A stretch of 64,000 bases of DNA from Trebouxia sp. TZW2008 (lineage: Eukaryota; Chlorophyta; Trebouxiophyceae; Trebouxiales; Trebouxiaceae): assembly GCA_002118135.1 (NCBI GenBank), contig BDIU01000217.1:1-64000 (forward strand), given 5' to 3'. Below, piece by piece: positions 12,001 through 22,800 of the stretch. Below the pieces are notes generated by a model. It was not told the origin of the DNA. It did no database searches and saw only the letters and a program-made list of their open reading frames with translations. The stretch's first letter is position 1. Each line of letters starts with the position of its first letter. The translations under genes and the position numbers were made by a program.

Positions 12001-13915
12001 GGTGCTAATGCGCATGTAAAAAAGAGACAGGCATGGGCGGGTACAAAGCACCCGATTTCTGGCTTAGTAAATTGCAGTGTTGCCTGGGATGTGCAAGGCA
12101 TGCGTGGCTGTGTGTTGTCACACAATGTGACCCTATTTGACAAGCCAATTTGAAAGATACAAATATTCAAACTAAGAGTTAATAGGTGATCTTGTAATTT
12201 GTAGGCAGAAGCTGACCTTCATGAGGCTGAAGACTCTGATCATGCGGAAGAGGCGCAGCAGCAGGATGATGTGCAGCGCCAACCCATAGTGGTCGCCTGG
12301 CAGGCACACCCACACCAGCTGCGCTCCACCACAGACAGTTAGCAACAGCACGACTACCAGTTCCAATCACAGCTTGCTTGCTGTTCACTGCAAAATCTCA
12401 TGCACGCAAAACAGTCGGGTTCTTTGTTCTTCATCATGACAGAACAAGCACTCATGAAAAACATCAGGCTCGTACTAATCTGCTGAGGATTCAGCATAAC
12501 AGGCATTCACATCGGCGATTGGAGAGGCACAAGACATCTAGGTTGCGTTGAAAGAGGATGTACAGTAGATTCTTGATATAACGACTGCACTGGTCACCGA
12601 AAAAATTGTCCTTACATCAAATTGTCACTAGTTTGAAGTAACGACACTCGGCTGCAAATTGTCCTTACAACAAATAATGACTGTAAAGGTAGGAATATTT
12701 AGCCATGCAAGCTACAAATGGTGTCATATGCTTTGCCTTGGTCAGGTCTACAGATGCACCAAAATTACTGGCAATTTCAGGTAACATTGCAAGGCCAAAA
12801 TGACTACAGATATGCAGTGCTGATGTATGATGTGATGTTGCGCTGCTGCTGGTTGTTGGGATGGGACATCAGCAGCATTGCCACCTTCTCTCACATCCTG
12901 TTCACTAACAGTTTATTGTATTTAAAGTTATATCAAGTGTCGTTACTTCAAGAGTTTACTGTACCTCTGCTTTAGAGGGATTGGCAGCCAACAGATATGC
13001 CACAAAGGGGTTGTGCTGGATGCAGAAGTGTGCTTTGCTCCCAACTGTGATCACAGCATGGCAGACACTCACAACAGCAATGATATTGCAGAATTCTTGG
13101 TGCAAGGTGACCATACCTCTGCAATGGAGGGGATAGCAGCCAGCAGATCTGCCACAAAAGTGTTGTGGCGGATGTAGAAGTGTGCGATGAGGCCGCCGTC
13201 CATGATGAGCTCTCTCTTGAGGTTGTAGATCACACAGAAGCCCATGCGGAAGCGCATCAGAATGTCAAACCAATAGAACAGACCTGCAATGCAGCGGCGT
13301 CCACAGTGATGCACACATCCAACAGCTTCTAGGGCGGATGAGCATCCATTGCTCACGTTGCTGCTTACTATATTTCTGGCAAAATAGCTGTGCAGCTGAA
13401 AGGCAATGTGTTTGTTATCAGTTGCCGCCTGATGCAAGTCGCAGACCGGTACATGAGAAACTGTAACCCTGCAAGGCCTCAATTTTGACTTCACTTACTC
13501 ATGATCACCATTGCATTTATTGAAAATCATGACCCATGCACCATCAGCCATTACTCATGCTTACCTGGCGGCACGCAGCAAGCTGTCAAACTTTGCCAAT
13601 CCACTGACTGTGTTATCTCGACACGATTATCAAAGGAGAGGGCTCTCAATCGCAGTTGCTACAGAGATGGCATGCAAAAGATTGTCACAGCTGCAGCTGA
13701 TCACGCTGACAGCACCAGTAACAAAGGCCTCACCTCCAAGGACCAAGTTGACAGCTGAGCCCCAATAGTACATGGTGTTGTTGGTAGGGAACACTATGAG
13801 CACTGGCATTAGGAATGCAGTGTACACCAGGTCCACAAAGCCCATTGCGCAGCTCCAGAACATGCAGAAGCGGTCGGTTGGCGAAGTTGTGCGCAAGTGG
13901 AAGATTGCCTTACGC
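6095..13915 (-). CDS. Voltage-gated-type cation channel with C-linker and cyclic-nucleotide-binding domain (N terminus unresolved)
   Basis: Eleven exons (13734-13915, 13117-13283, 12217-12318, 11609-11792, 10223-10412, 9698-9855, 9068-9177, 8434-8548, 7661-7769, 6991-7152, 6095-6497) join in one frame for 626 residues from S1 to stop. Order: S1; S2-S3 (LFYWFDILMRFRMGF, like the family 'FFxDixlnF'); S4 (RLFRMIRVFSLMK); S5; pore helix and filter LLTTTGLGDIKP followed by S6; C-linker; cNBD with Y-LPAGH, VVGELAILAE and an Arg in TRLSTLQA where the phosphate-binding arginine is expected; then a His/Asp/Gln-rich disordered tail. The topology is that of CNG/HCN/KCNH/AKT-like channels in the plasma membrane. 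The filter GLGD replaces GYGD/GFGD, so potassium conduction is likely but not proven. An upstream exon near 14530-14680 may supply the N terminus. Several introns contain degenerate copies of the adjoining exons. Confidence 0.9.
8126..8222. repeat. TCTG microsatellite
   Basis: An imperfect then perfect run of TGTC/TCTG units sits inside an intron of the channel gene. It is simple sequence with no coding role. Confidence 0.9.
9935..10065 (-). repeat. Degenerate copy of the C-linker exon in the upstream intron
   Basis: The plus strand reads CCACTGCAGCTGGTCTCCC, then a GGCCCCATGCGCCGTGCATTG block and TCTGCCTGCACCA. It repeats the exon at 9770-9860 in the same orientation, including the splice-acceptor end. 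A further fragment around 10040-10065 (GTCCCATACGTG) looks like a third, shorter copy. The copy lacks the rest of the exon and its donor. Confidence 0.8.
10495..10860 (-). repeat. Degenerate copies of the pore exon
   Basis: On the minus strand, 10560-10495 reads as a damaged version of the pore helix (…LYFCAKLLTTVST compared with VYFCVMLLTTTGL in the real exon). About 10578-10612 resembles the 5' edge of the exon (TTGAAATGT…CTCATTGCCTG in the exon). A weaker piece lies at about 10810-10860. None keeps the selectivity filter. Confidence 0.75.
10905..11460 (-). repeat. Degenerate copies of the S5/turret exon end
   Basis: The exon end encoding WIWLAGVEGKSNSWM (11609-11690) is echoed at about 11405-11460 (FWIWLSGTGSKSNQLD), about 11225-11280, about 11070-11130 and about 10905-10960. 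All are direct copies in the intron downstream of the exon. Each retains the CCAGCTGNTTGGATTTGCNTTCAGNGCCAG theme, broken by substitutions. Confidence 0.7.
12561..12963. mobile_element. MITE with Tc1/mariner-type inverted ends and TA target site
   Basis: The left end reads TA-CAGTAGATTCTTGATATAA and the right end, reverse-complemented, TA-CAGTAAACTCTTGAAGTAA, each continuing into CGAC. They are near-matching inverted ends of about 25 bp flanked by TA. The roughly 400-bp interior has repeated TTGTCCTTACA words and no transposase frame, so it is non-autonomous. It sits in an intron of the channel gene directly next to the degenerate S2-S3 exon copy. A related element is at 50109-50280. Confidence 0.75.
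12964..13062 (-). repeat. Degenerate copy of the S2-S3 exon
   Basis: CCTCTGCTTTAGAGGGATTG and the following GCAGCCA-CAGATATGCCACAAA repeat the exon's 3' half at 13117-13215 (CCTCTGCAATGGAGGGGATA…). The donor side is present but a stop interrupts the frame. It has the same orientation as the gene and lies immediately downstream of the exon. Confidence 0.85.
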
Positions 13916-15459
13916 CTGCAAAACTTGCCAAAAGGTGAGAAGATGAACAATTGGCAACAATCAAGCACTTTTCTTAATCGCACAGCACTTGAATTTTCTG
14001 AATTTGCTGATCACACAGAGTACGGAGGACTCAACATAGACCAAGCATGTATCAGTTTCACGTGCAGGAGCAGCCGAGTTGAACCTGCTCTGTGTCTGCC
14101 TGTTGCAACTAGGAGAAGCTGTACAGCGTTCTGATGCACAAACACTTTGCTGCAGTTGATGCAGGAACAGCAAGTCATCACCCCTGCTCATATTCAGAGC
14201 ACACAAAGCGTCGTCTGATAACAAGTGGACTGTCAACCGTTTCACAGTCTACACATGGAGCTGCAATGAGAGGCACACACCACAGCTCAAACAGCAAGTG
14301 TCTACAGCTGATGCAATGCCAGCAACCGGAATGAATGGGTTGATCATGTGCCTGCCGCCAATACTTGCTGTCCAATATAATTGGTTTAGGTTAGCGCATG
14401 ACCAAAATGGTTTGGGACAGTTGATTGCTTCTGTACATACCTACCCCAGGCCTAACTAGGCCTGCTGAGCCTGCCTAACATACGTTTATTATGAATGAAA
14501 ATGACTGAATACTTGCTGCATACTTGGCAATAGGGGGCTTACACTTCTTCAGTTTGTTGCTGACCAGCTCGCTCCACGTCAACATGCTGGGTACCGCCTG
14601 TTTTGCCTGTGAGGCAGCAAAAGATGCTCCAATACATGCATGACATCCCCATGAACCTTCCATGCTTGGCAAGGTTTCCCCTGTAAATGGCAGAAGGTTT
14701 ACAAAAATGAAAAGATACAAACTGATGACGCAGTTTTACATCTGTACAGAAGCAGCTGACACAGTGCCAGCAACACGACAGCACTGGACACTACTGCTGC
14801 ACACTGCAAGACACTGCCATGAACCTTTCATGCTTGGCAAGATTGCCCCTGAGACAATGTCACAGATTTGGAAAGACATGCAATGGGCCTTTGCATAGGA
14901 TGCGTCAAGCTGCAAGCGTTGAGGTATGGGCAGTTGACTTGCCAGAAGGCTACATGCAACACAGCGTCACTGCAAGCTGTTGCTTCTACCTGTAGCATCA
15001 AGTGTCCACGCATAGTCGGCATGTGTAGCATGCAGTGTGCATGCATAGCTGGCATTCAACCCTACTGCTGCCTGTGCTAGAAATGCCATTGTTGCTGAAA
15101 GCACATTCAGCATATTGACAACGTACAAGCGTTCTGCAAAGACTTGCTCTCACTTGAGATATGTGTTCCAGCCTTCTCGGTCAACCTCTAACTCACGAGC
15201 CCAGTAGGTGCTTGGCAAAGCTCCTACAGCAACAACTTGTTAAGCAAGCTTGCACCTGCGCACAGGCAAAATTTAAGATACCTGATATGATCACCTTTGG
15301 TTTCCAAGATGTTCGTGCTGCCTGCATATACAAAGTGAGGTTGATTGCATTGAGCGATGCGTTGTCTGCTGTACAGCGCGCGGTCATGCACAGGCTGTCT
15401 CGATCGACAGCTAGTGAAAACGGTGCTGTAACACGCAGCGCTGACCTTTCATGTTCGCC
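13916..15459. other. Region upstream of the channel; possible N-terminal exon and a duplicated block
   Basis: A minus-strand candidate exon at about 14533-14608 ends at GAAGAAGT|GTAAGC, and its phase would fit the S1 exon, but its sequence shows no family signature. The motif CCATGAACCTTCCATGCTTG near 14650 recurs as CCATGAACCTTTCATGCTTG near 14817, another local direct duplication. Nothing else is recognisable. Confidence 0.35.
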
Positions 15460-16230
15460 ATGTTGTGACTCCAATGGCGCGAAACCTTTGGGTGGTCATG
15501 ATGATGTTCGACGGGCTGCTCGTTATGTTGTTGAGCAACACCGGGATCTGACTTCGCCGCTAACCTGGCGGACTTGTCCATCGAATGCATCGCGACGGGC
15601 AAGGCAGGTGTACAAACAAGCCGCAAGGCCTGTGGGTCGGCGCCCGCAGCGCTGGTGATTGTGGGCCCAGCGGGCTCGGTGAGACCTTCCTGTGCAACAG
15701 TTCGGAACTTGAGATCCTGTGCTCAGCGCACGTGCGCACAGGGACACCTCTTACGGATGACAGATTAGTACCTAAACGCGCTTTACGGAAGGCGTCACAT
15801 CGGCTTTGCTTGACAAGCGTTGTTCTGTTCTGGCCACGTCAGGCCCCCAGTGCAGGTGTGGTTTGTTGCACAGTTGTTTCAGCCTTTTAGCGCTCGTAGA
15901 CGATGTTGTCAATTGCCTGTTTCTGGCAGGAACATGTAGCGCTTTCTACAGTTTAGGCTTGGTTGTCACCAGCTTCCTATTGCTGCTGGTCGTCGCAGTG
16001 GCATTGCTAGAGCCTGTAGGTTGTGCACACTCTGTGGTTCTGGGGGCTTAGGCGATGAAAGGCACTTAGTGTTTGAATGTGGAGCATTGGCTGGGGTGCG
16101 GGCCAAGTACCCTGGTTTGTTTGAGAGCTGCGGTTATAACATGCGCGCTTTTTTTGCGCAACATGATCATTTCGGGGTGTTTCATTATGTCATAGACTGC
16201 CTGAATTTCATGGACATATAGTCATTGCCA
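15460..16230 (+). mobile_element. 3' remnant of a non-LTR (LINE-type) retrotransposon
   Basis: The frame ending at 16221 encodes CTLCGSGGLGDERHLVFEC followed by a Phe/His-rich tail ending HYVIDCLNFMDI. The Cx2C…HxxxxC pattern is the zinc-finger tail found after reverse transcriptase and at the ORF2 end of LINE-like elements. Upstream to about 15460 the sequence is richer in CG dinucleotides than its surroundings and its frames are broken. A short TATA/TC-rich tract follows (TTATTCTCTCTC). No reverse transcriptase core is present, so this is a 5'-truncated dead copy. The left border is uncertain. Confidence 0.6.
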
Positions 16231-16866
16231 CAGTGTGGCACATGTGATCACCCTTGTTGGCTGGCTAAAGCATGTAAAATTATTCTCTCTCTCTCTTGCT
16301 GTCTGCATGCATGCTTTGCTTTGATGCAGTGCTACGGTAGGCATTCAGCTTCAGTATGCTGAAATGGGTACATTACATGGCATGGTCGCCAAAATTGAAG
16401 TTGTTACATGTAATTACAAAGCCATGCCAGCGCATGAACGGCCCTGGCCTCATTCAGTACAATCTGAAACAAGCATATGCTTCATAAACTCATCATCAGA
16501 CTCAGCATCACGATCCCAAAGGATCTCAGCAAGGCAGTCACAGAGCAATCACGTATGTACACACATCATACTATGAGTAAAAGACACACATTGCCGCATA
16601 GTATAATGGCAGGCTAGATAGCCTGTCCGATCATCCCACATATTGTCAAATCGTATAAAACCACAAACTAAATCATAGAGTGCTTCATGCATCAAGGTGC
16701 CCACAGCTTAGCTGCGCTTGACCTTGTCAATCAATTGCATCGGAATACTTTATCAAACCCCCCAGACGCGTCCGCCTGAGTTGTGCAAGCCTTTGGGCCT
16801 CCATGCATCTGGTTCAGCTGCATATCATCACAGTCACGTTGCTCAGTTTGCTCTGTCACACGCTCT
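16231..16866. other. Intergenic/3' region of the dehydrin-like gene
   Basis: No coding signal was seen. The stretch contains a short (TC)n run near 16283 and the presumed 3' UTR of the minus-strand dehydrin-like gene. Confidence 0.4.
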
Positions 16867-19800
16867 TCAAGCATCTGTGTGCTTGCCAACGCTGCTGCCT
16901 GGTGTGAGCTTGTCCTTGATCTTCTGGCCAATGGTTCTGTCGTCAACTTGACCGCCAGTGGCATCATACTCAGCACCCTTAGTGGCTTTGCTGACCTTGC
17001 CTCCCTCTGAGGCCAGCCCAGTGCTGGAACCAGCGCCAGTGCTGCCTGCAGGTCAGCAATGATGCTCAGCACACAGTCACTTGTTTGTTCAGCATCCAGT
17101 CACCTGGCGGGCGATAGCACAGCTGCAACAGGAACTCACTGCTGCAAACTCTGCTGCATACAATTTTGTATCTCTACCACAACAGAAGCTACTGCAGGCT
17201 GGATTTGTTACATCACAGTGTGGAACAGCTTTGTGACAACTCCTCCGTGCCATGTTGCACACCTGGCAAACTGACTACAGAGTCAGCTAACAAGATATGT
17301 GGCTAGTGACAGCATGTCATAGGATCTGCAACTGGTACGCAAATCATGTCAGCCAACTGGCACTCTGTGGTGGATAGTGGCGTTACACCACAAGCATCAG
17401 AAACAAGCATGCGGTTTTGTCAATGCAGTGATGTCAATGCAGTGAGCTGAGTCTCAAGAAACACAGCAAGTTATCACATTAGTCAAGTGAATGTCTGTGC
17501 AGTTATGACATGCAGTGAATTGTCGCAAGACGCACAGGTGACATGCTGAAGACTCATGTTCAATGCAGAGCTGCATGGTTCTGAAAGCCTGAATGTGTGC
17601 AGAACTGGCTGATCATGACTTATGCCCTGCTGTGTGTTGCACACAGCATTTCTGAAAATTCTCAAGGCTGCAAAGCATATGCATACATACATCACAGGGA
17701 TGATTGCTAACCACGTCTGATGAACATCAACAGGGAAAAAACAGCATAACTCACCATGGTGTCCATGGCCAGTGGTGGATTGGTATTCAGTGCCACTTCC
17801 GCTGCCAGTGCCATAGCCAGAGCCAGTTCCTGTGCCATAGCCTGAGCCACTGCCACTTCCAGTGCCTGATGTACCATAACCAGATCCAGTGCCTGCACCT
17901 GTGCCTGTGCCTGAACCATAACCTGAGCCTGTGCCTGATGTACCAAAGTTGGGGTGGCCAGTCTGTCCGCTGTGTGTGCCGTAGCCTGACTGGTTGCCAG
18001 TAGGCTCAGTGAAGGCAGGACCGGAGCCGGTCACTCCACTGTAGCCGGTGCCTGCAGGGCTGCCGGGCCCGTACCCTGTTGCCCCCCCTGCTGACCCTGT
18101 GGGGCCAGAGCTGCCGCTGCAACACAACAGTCACTCTGTTAGCTGAGCTGATGTGACAAGAGTAGCAACTGCTGAAGCTCAACACACAGGAATGAAATGC
18201 AAGCTTAGTCTGATCCCTCTTACTACGGAGGCTATGGAGGCTTGAGCTACCTCTGCAAAACAAGAGTCACTCTGTCAAACTCATACAACGGCAAGCATCA
18301 ATGCTCAATACACCAATCCAAATGCTGAAGCTTAGGTACTTGAAGGAGGAAGTGCTGTAGCTTCACACCACAAGCAGGGATTTAGCTGAGCTGATACGAC
18401 AAGCACAACCAGTGCTTCATCTCAACAGGCAGAACAGGAAGCAGTTGAAAGCTTGTGCAAGGATGCAATGAGGCCTGCAATGGCTAGTTCAAAGCCACAC
18501 CCGCAGCTGTGAACCACACTCTGTCCAGCAGCAATGAGGTGTCACTTTGTGTACAGGCAGGCAGGAAAGGTTACAGCAAACGGAGCTCAAACAATACTAG
18601 GCTGTTTCAAGGCATGCACATACAGAACACTGCTAGTTCAGACCAAAACTTTCTTGTTGCCTTGACTGTTGTGCAAAGAGTAAAAAGTGCATGAGCCATT
18701 GATAACCAACCTGTGGGTGCCAACTTGGCTGCCAGGCTTGATGGCATCTCCAGCCTTTTGTGTGAAGGTGCGGTCATCCACACGGCCCCCGGTCTGGTCA
18801 TACTCAGCACCCTTGGTGTTGCTGCTGTCCTTCACTGACCCACTGCCACTGCCGTAGCCTGAGCCTGTGCCACTGCCAGTACCATAGCCTGAGCCTGTGT
18901 TGCTGCCATAGCCTGTGCCTGAGCCTGGGTTGCTGCCATAGCCTGTGCCTGCAGCTGTGCCGACGCCTGTGCCAACTCCAGCGCCTGAGTGGTGGCCACT
19001 GTGGTGACCATGGTGGCCGTGGTGGCCACTGCCTGAGCCAGTGTCATAACCAGTGCCAGTGCCAGTGCCACTGCTGTAGCCTGAGCCTGTGCCTGTGCCA
19101 CTGCCTGTGTTGGATCCATAGCCGCTGCCTGTGTTGGAGCCGTAGCCGCTGCCAGTGTTGCTTCCACTGCAAGCAAGCAGGTGTCTCAACAGGATGACTG
19201 TGCAATGTCACTCATGCAGGGAGTGTATTGCTAGAGCAAAACTGCATGATTGCAGCTAAAGCAGGAATAAGGTGATGATAGACCTGCATACTGCTGAGCA
19301 GGTGCCCTGTGAGTCCACATATGCTGCCAGGTTCAGCACATTCAAATGTTGAACAGCGATATTTCACTACAGTGTTGAACAGACGTTGACGCGATGCAAA
19401 AGATAGCAACAGCAATATGAACAGCAGCAATTATGCAGGTACTCATGTGTCAGTCACAGCATGTATCTTCGATGTTTGCTGCAAGGCTTGCCCACAGACA
19501 TATGTCATTGCTACTGCACATGTATTGCAAAGGCTGAAGCATGCGTTGTGGACTTGCTGATACTGAAGGGGAACGCAATTGAAAAGCAAAACATGGAGTC
19601 AAACCTGATACAAGATGGCTGATGATGCACAGCTACAGGCCTGGACATTCAGAAGGTTATACATAACGGTACCTTGCAAGGACATCCAGTTTGATCAACG
19701 CATGGAACACCCCCGAGTTGACATACCTGTGTGTACCAACTTGGCTGCCAGGCTTGATGGCATCACCAGCCTTCTGAGTGAAGGTGCGGTCATCCACACG

Positions 19801-22800
19801 GCCCCCAGTCTGGTCGTACTCAGCACCCTTGGTGTTGCTGCTGTCCTTCACTGACCCGCTGCCACTGCCATAGCCTGAGCCGGAGCCTGTACCACTGCCA
19901 GCACCATAGCCTGAGCCTGTGTTGCTGCCGTAGCCTGAGCCTGTGTTGCTGGTGTAGCCTGTGCCAGCGCCTAGGCCTGCACCTGCGCCAGCAGCTGTGC
20001 CTGTGTGGTGGCCACCGTGATGACCATGGTGGCCACTGCCGTAGCCTGCGTCTGTGTTGCTGCCATAGCCGCTGCCAACACCTGAGCCTGTGCCACTGCC
20101 ACTGCCGTAGCCGCTGCCAGTGTTGCTTCCACTGCGATCAGAAAGCCCAGGAGTCAGCTTCTGCCAAAATGCATGAGCATTTCACTCATCAATGTGAAAA
20201 TGCCAGTGAAGACATTGGTATTATGCTGCTTGAGTGCCTTTACAACATGTCAGTTGTTTGGATTCATGCATGAGCCTAGCACAGACACTGTGGCCCAAAC
20301 GCATGTGCTGATAGACAATGGCACCATGCACTGGCACCCTTGACACATGGTGTAAGCTTGTGTGCAGTATGCACATCTTCTATATGCATGAACTTTAACG
20401 TAAAGGCAAATTGACAGGCGTATGGCATTTGTAAAAATGGAATGTGACTTGATCCTGCAATGCTAAGCGTTCACACTCACAACAACAACTCTCTGCTACG
20501 CAATGACAGTGCATTGCGCACAGAATACAGCTGACAAACACAAGCTGCATGGCATCTGCAAGATATGATCAAATCATCTGTTTCTCAAGAGACGGTGGCC
20601 AGAACATGCCTGCAGTTGCAATGTTGGCTGTGATTGGTCAGCTGTGTTTCTGTGCATTTATTTGCTGATGCACTTGAGCTTTTTGTGACCACCTGCTCAA
20701 ACAAAGGGATCCCAGTATTGCAATTGCCTGCTCAGCACATCATCAACTGAAATGGCTGTACAAGAAAGCTTCGTGGAGGTTTGTGTCTGGCTTTGGTACA
20801 GCAGTCTCACCTGTGGGTGCCAACTTGACTGCCGGGCTTGATGGCGTCTCCAGCCTTCTGGGTGAAGGTGCGGTCATCCACACGGCCCCCAGTCTGGTCA
20901 TACTCAGCACCCTTGGTGTTGCTGCTGTCCTTCACTGACCCGCTGCCACTGCCATAGCCTGAGCCTGTGTTGCTGCCATAGCCTGCACCTGCAGCTGTGC
21001 CGACACCTGTGCCGACTCCAGCGCCTGAGTGGTGGCCACCATGGTGACCGTGGTGGCCACTGCCATAGCCTGCGTCTGTGTTGCTGCCATAGCCTGTGCC
21101 TGTGTTGCCATAGCCACTGCCGCTGCCGCTGCCACTGCCATAGCCGGTGTTGGTGCCTGAGTAGCCGCCAGTGCCTGTCCCAGCACCACCGCTGTAGCCA
21201 CTGCCGCTGCTGTGGTTGCCACTGCCACTGCAGACAAGACACAGGGCTTGTGAGTGTCCCAGAAGGACAACAAAGGTGGTAACATGTCACAAACCAGACA
21301 TATGTCAAGCTCAGGGCATGCGTGTGCGCTGCAACCCAGTCTTGCGCATGAGCAAGTTCAAGGACCTGTACTCTTTACAGACTGACCCAAACATGTAAAG
21401 CGTATGCTAATCTGAAAAGTTGAACCTGCCACAGGGCTTGCCATCAGTGCTTGACAGAGTTGAGTGTGGCTTTGCCATTTATTATGCAGGTGAAAGAGGT
21501 CATACAAACTCACACGCTGCACACTGTGGATGTAAGGGCATGCTGCAAATGGTCTTGTGCTTGCTGTTTCACATTAACGTGATGTGAACAGCGCAAGACA
21601 TGCAACACTTTGTGTCCTCTAATTGAGCACTATTGCATGCAGAGCCGACCAATAGTCTCCTATGGCAATTACGACTAAACCTCTTTTGAGCCTTGTAGCA
21701 GTGGTTGCCATTGACGACCGTTGGCCTCCCATCCATGCAACTTTCAACAATAAGAGGATGAAGACAACAATATGCTCAAACAGACAGATACAATCAGATG
21801 ACCTGATAGCACAACACACAGTGCCTAAGGGGAGTAGGGTACAGACTATTGATTTACTCACAGCCATCAGAATGCTCTGCCTAAGCTGCTCTGTGCATGC
21901 TGTAGCTGCTAGGCTTTGCAGGTAGGAATCAAAAGCAAAGATGAGGTAGCTGATCACCTGTGGGTGCCAACTTGGCTGCCAGGCTTGATAGCATCGCCAG
22001 CCTTCTGGGTGAAGGTGCGGTCATCCACACGGCCCCCAGTCTGGTCATACTCAGCACCCTTGGTGTTGCTGCTGTCCTTCACTGACCCACTGCCAGTACC
22101 ATAGCCTGAGCCTGTGTTGCTGCCATAGCCTGTGCCTGTGCCACTGCCAACTCCTGAGCCTGTGCCTGAGTCCAGGCCACGGTGAGTCCCGCCGTGGTGA
22201 CCGCCGCCGTAGCCTGTGTTGCGGTCTGCGTCACCGCCGAAGCCAAAAGCTGAGCCGGTGTCGGTCTCTGCGGCACGGCCGTACCCGGTGCCTGTGGTGC
22301 CGCCGCCGCTGTAGCCTGAGCCTGATCCGGAACGGTTGTTGCCGATGCCGGTGTTGGGGCCTTGGCTGCTGGGGCTGTGAGCAGCCCCTGTGTGGTGCTT
22401 GTGGGGACCTGTCCTGCCAGGCACCAGGTCAGCATCACGGCGGTCCTCAACTTCATTGTTCCTGCAGCACAAAACAGAGTCTCAGTCAATTAGCTGTCTG
22501 CAAGACTGGCAGTGTATTGAGCCTTGGTGACAGTTTGAGCCAACCAGTCAGTTCAACTCCCTGAAACATCCCTGCAGTCAACCAAAATGTGTCAGTCAAC
22601 AAGCAGATGTTTGAGCATGACTGTGATCATGCACATGGGACAGCACAGGCTTGTACTGTCAAGCTGCCATTCTGCTGTCTTGACTGCTTGTCTGATGCTT
22701 TGCCGCATTTGCGCCATCACACAGGTTTGTGACGATCTGTGAGCATACGTCTTGCACATACTCTAATGTCAGAGTAAGACATCGTTGTCAGGCAGATCAT

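Noticed and set aside
12718..12975. Plus-strand frame of 85 codons as a transposase fragment
   Set aside because: It lies inside the MITE, but the translation shows no DDE or HTH signature.
15161..15658. 165-codon plus-strand frame as a protein gene
   Set aside because: It shows no motif or splice signals, and its 3' part overlaps the CG-rich, broken retrotransposon remnant.
18832..19176. Ala/Gln/Val-rich minus-strand frames in the dehydrin-like exons
   Set aside because: These are other frames of the Gly-rich repeats. Only one frame carries the conserved EYDxTGG block in all exons and joins at splice sites.
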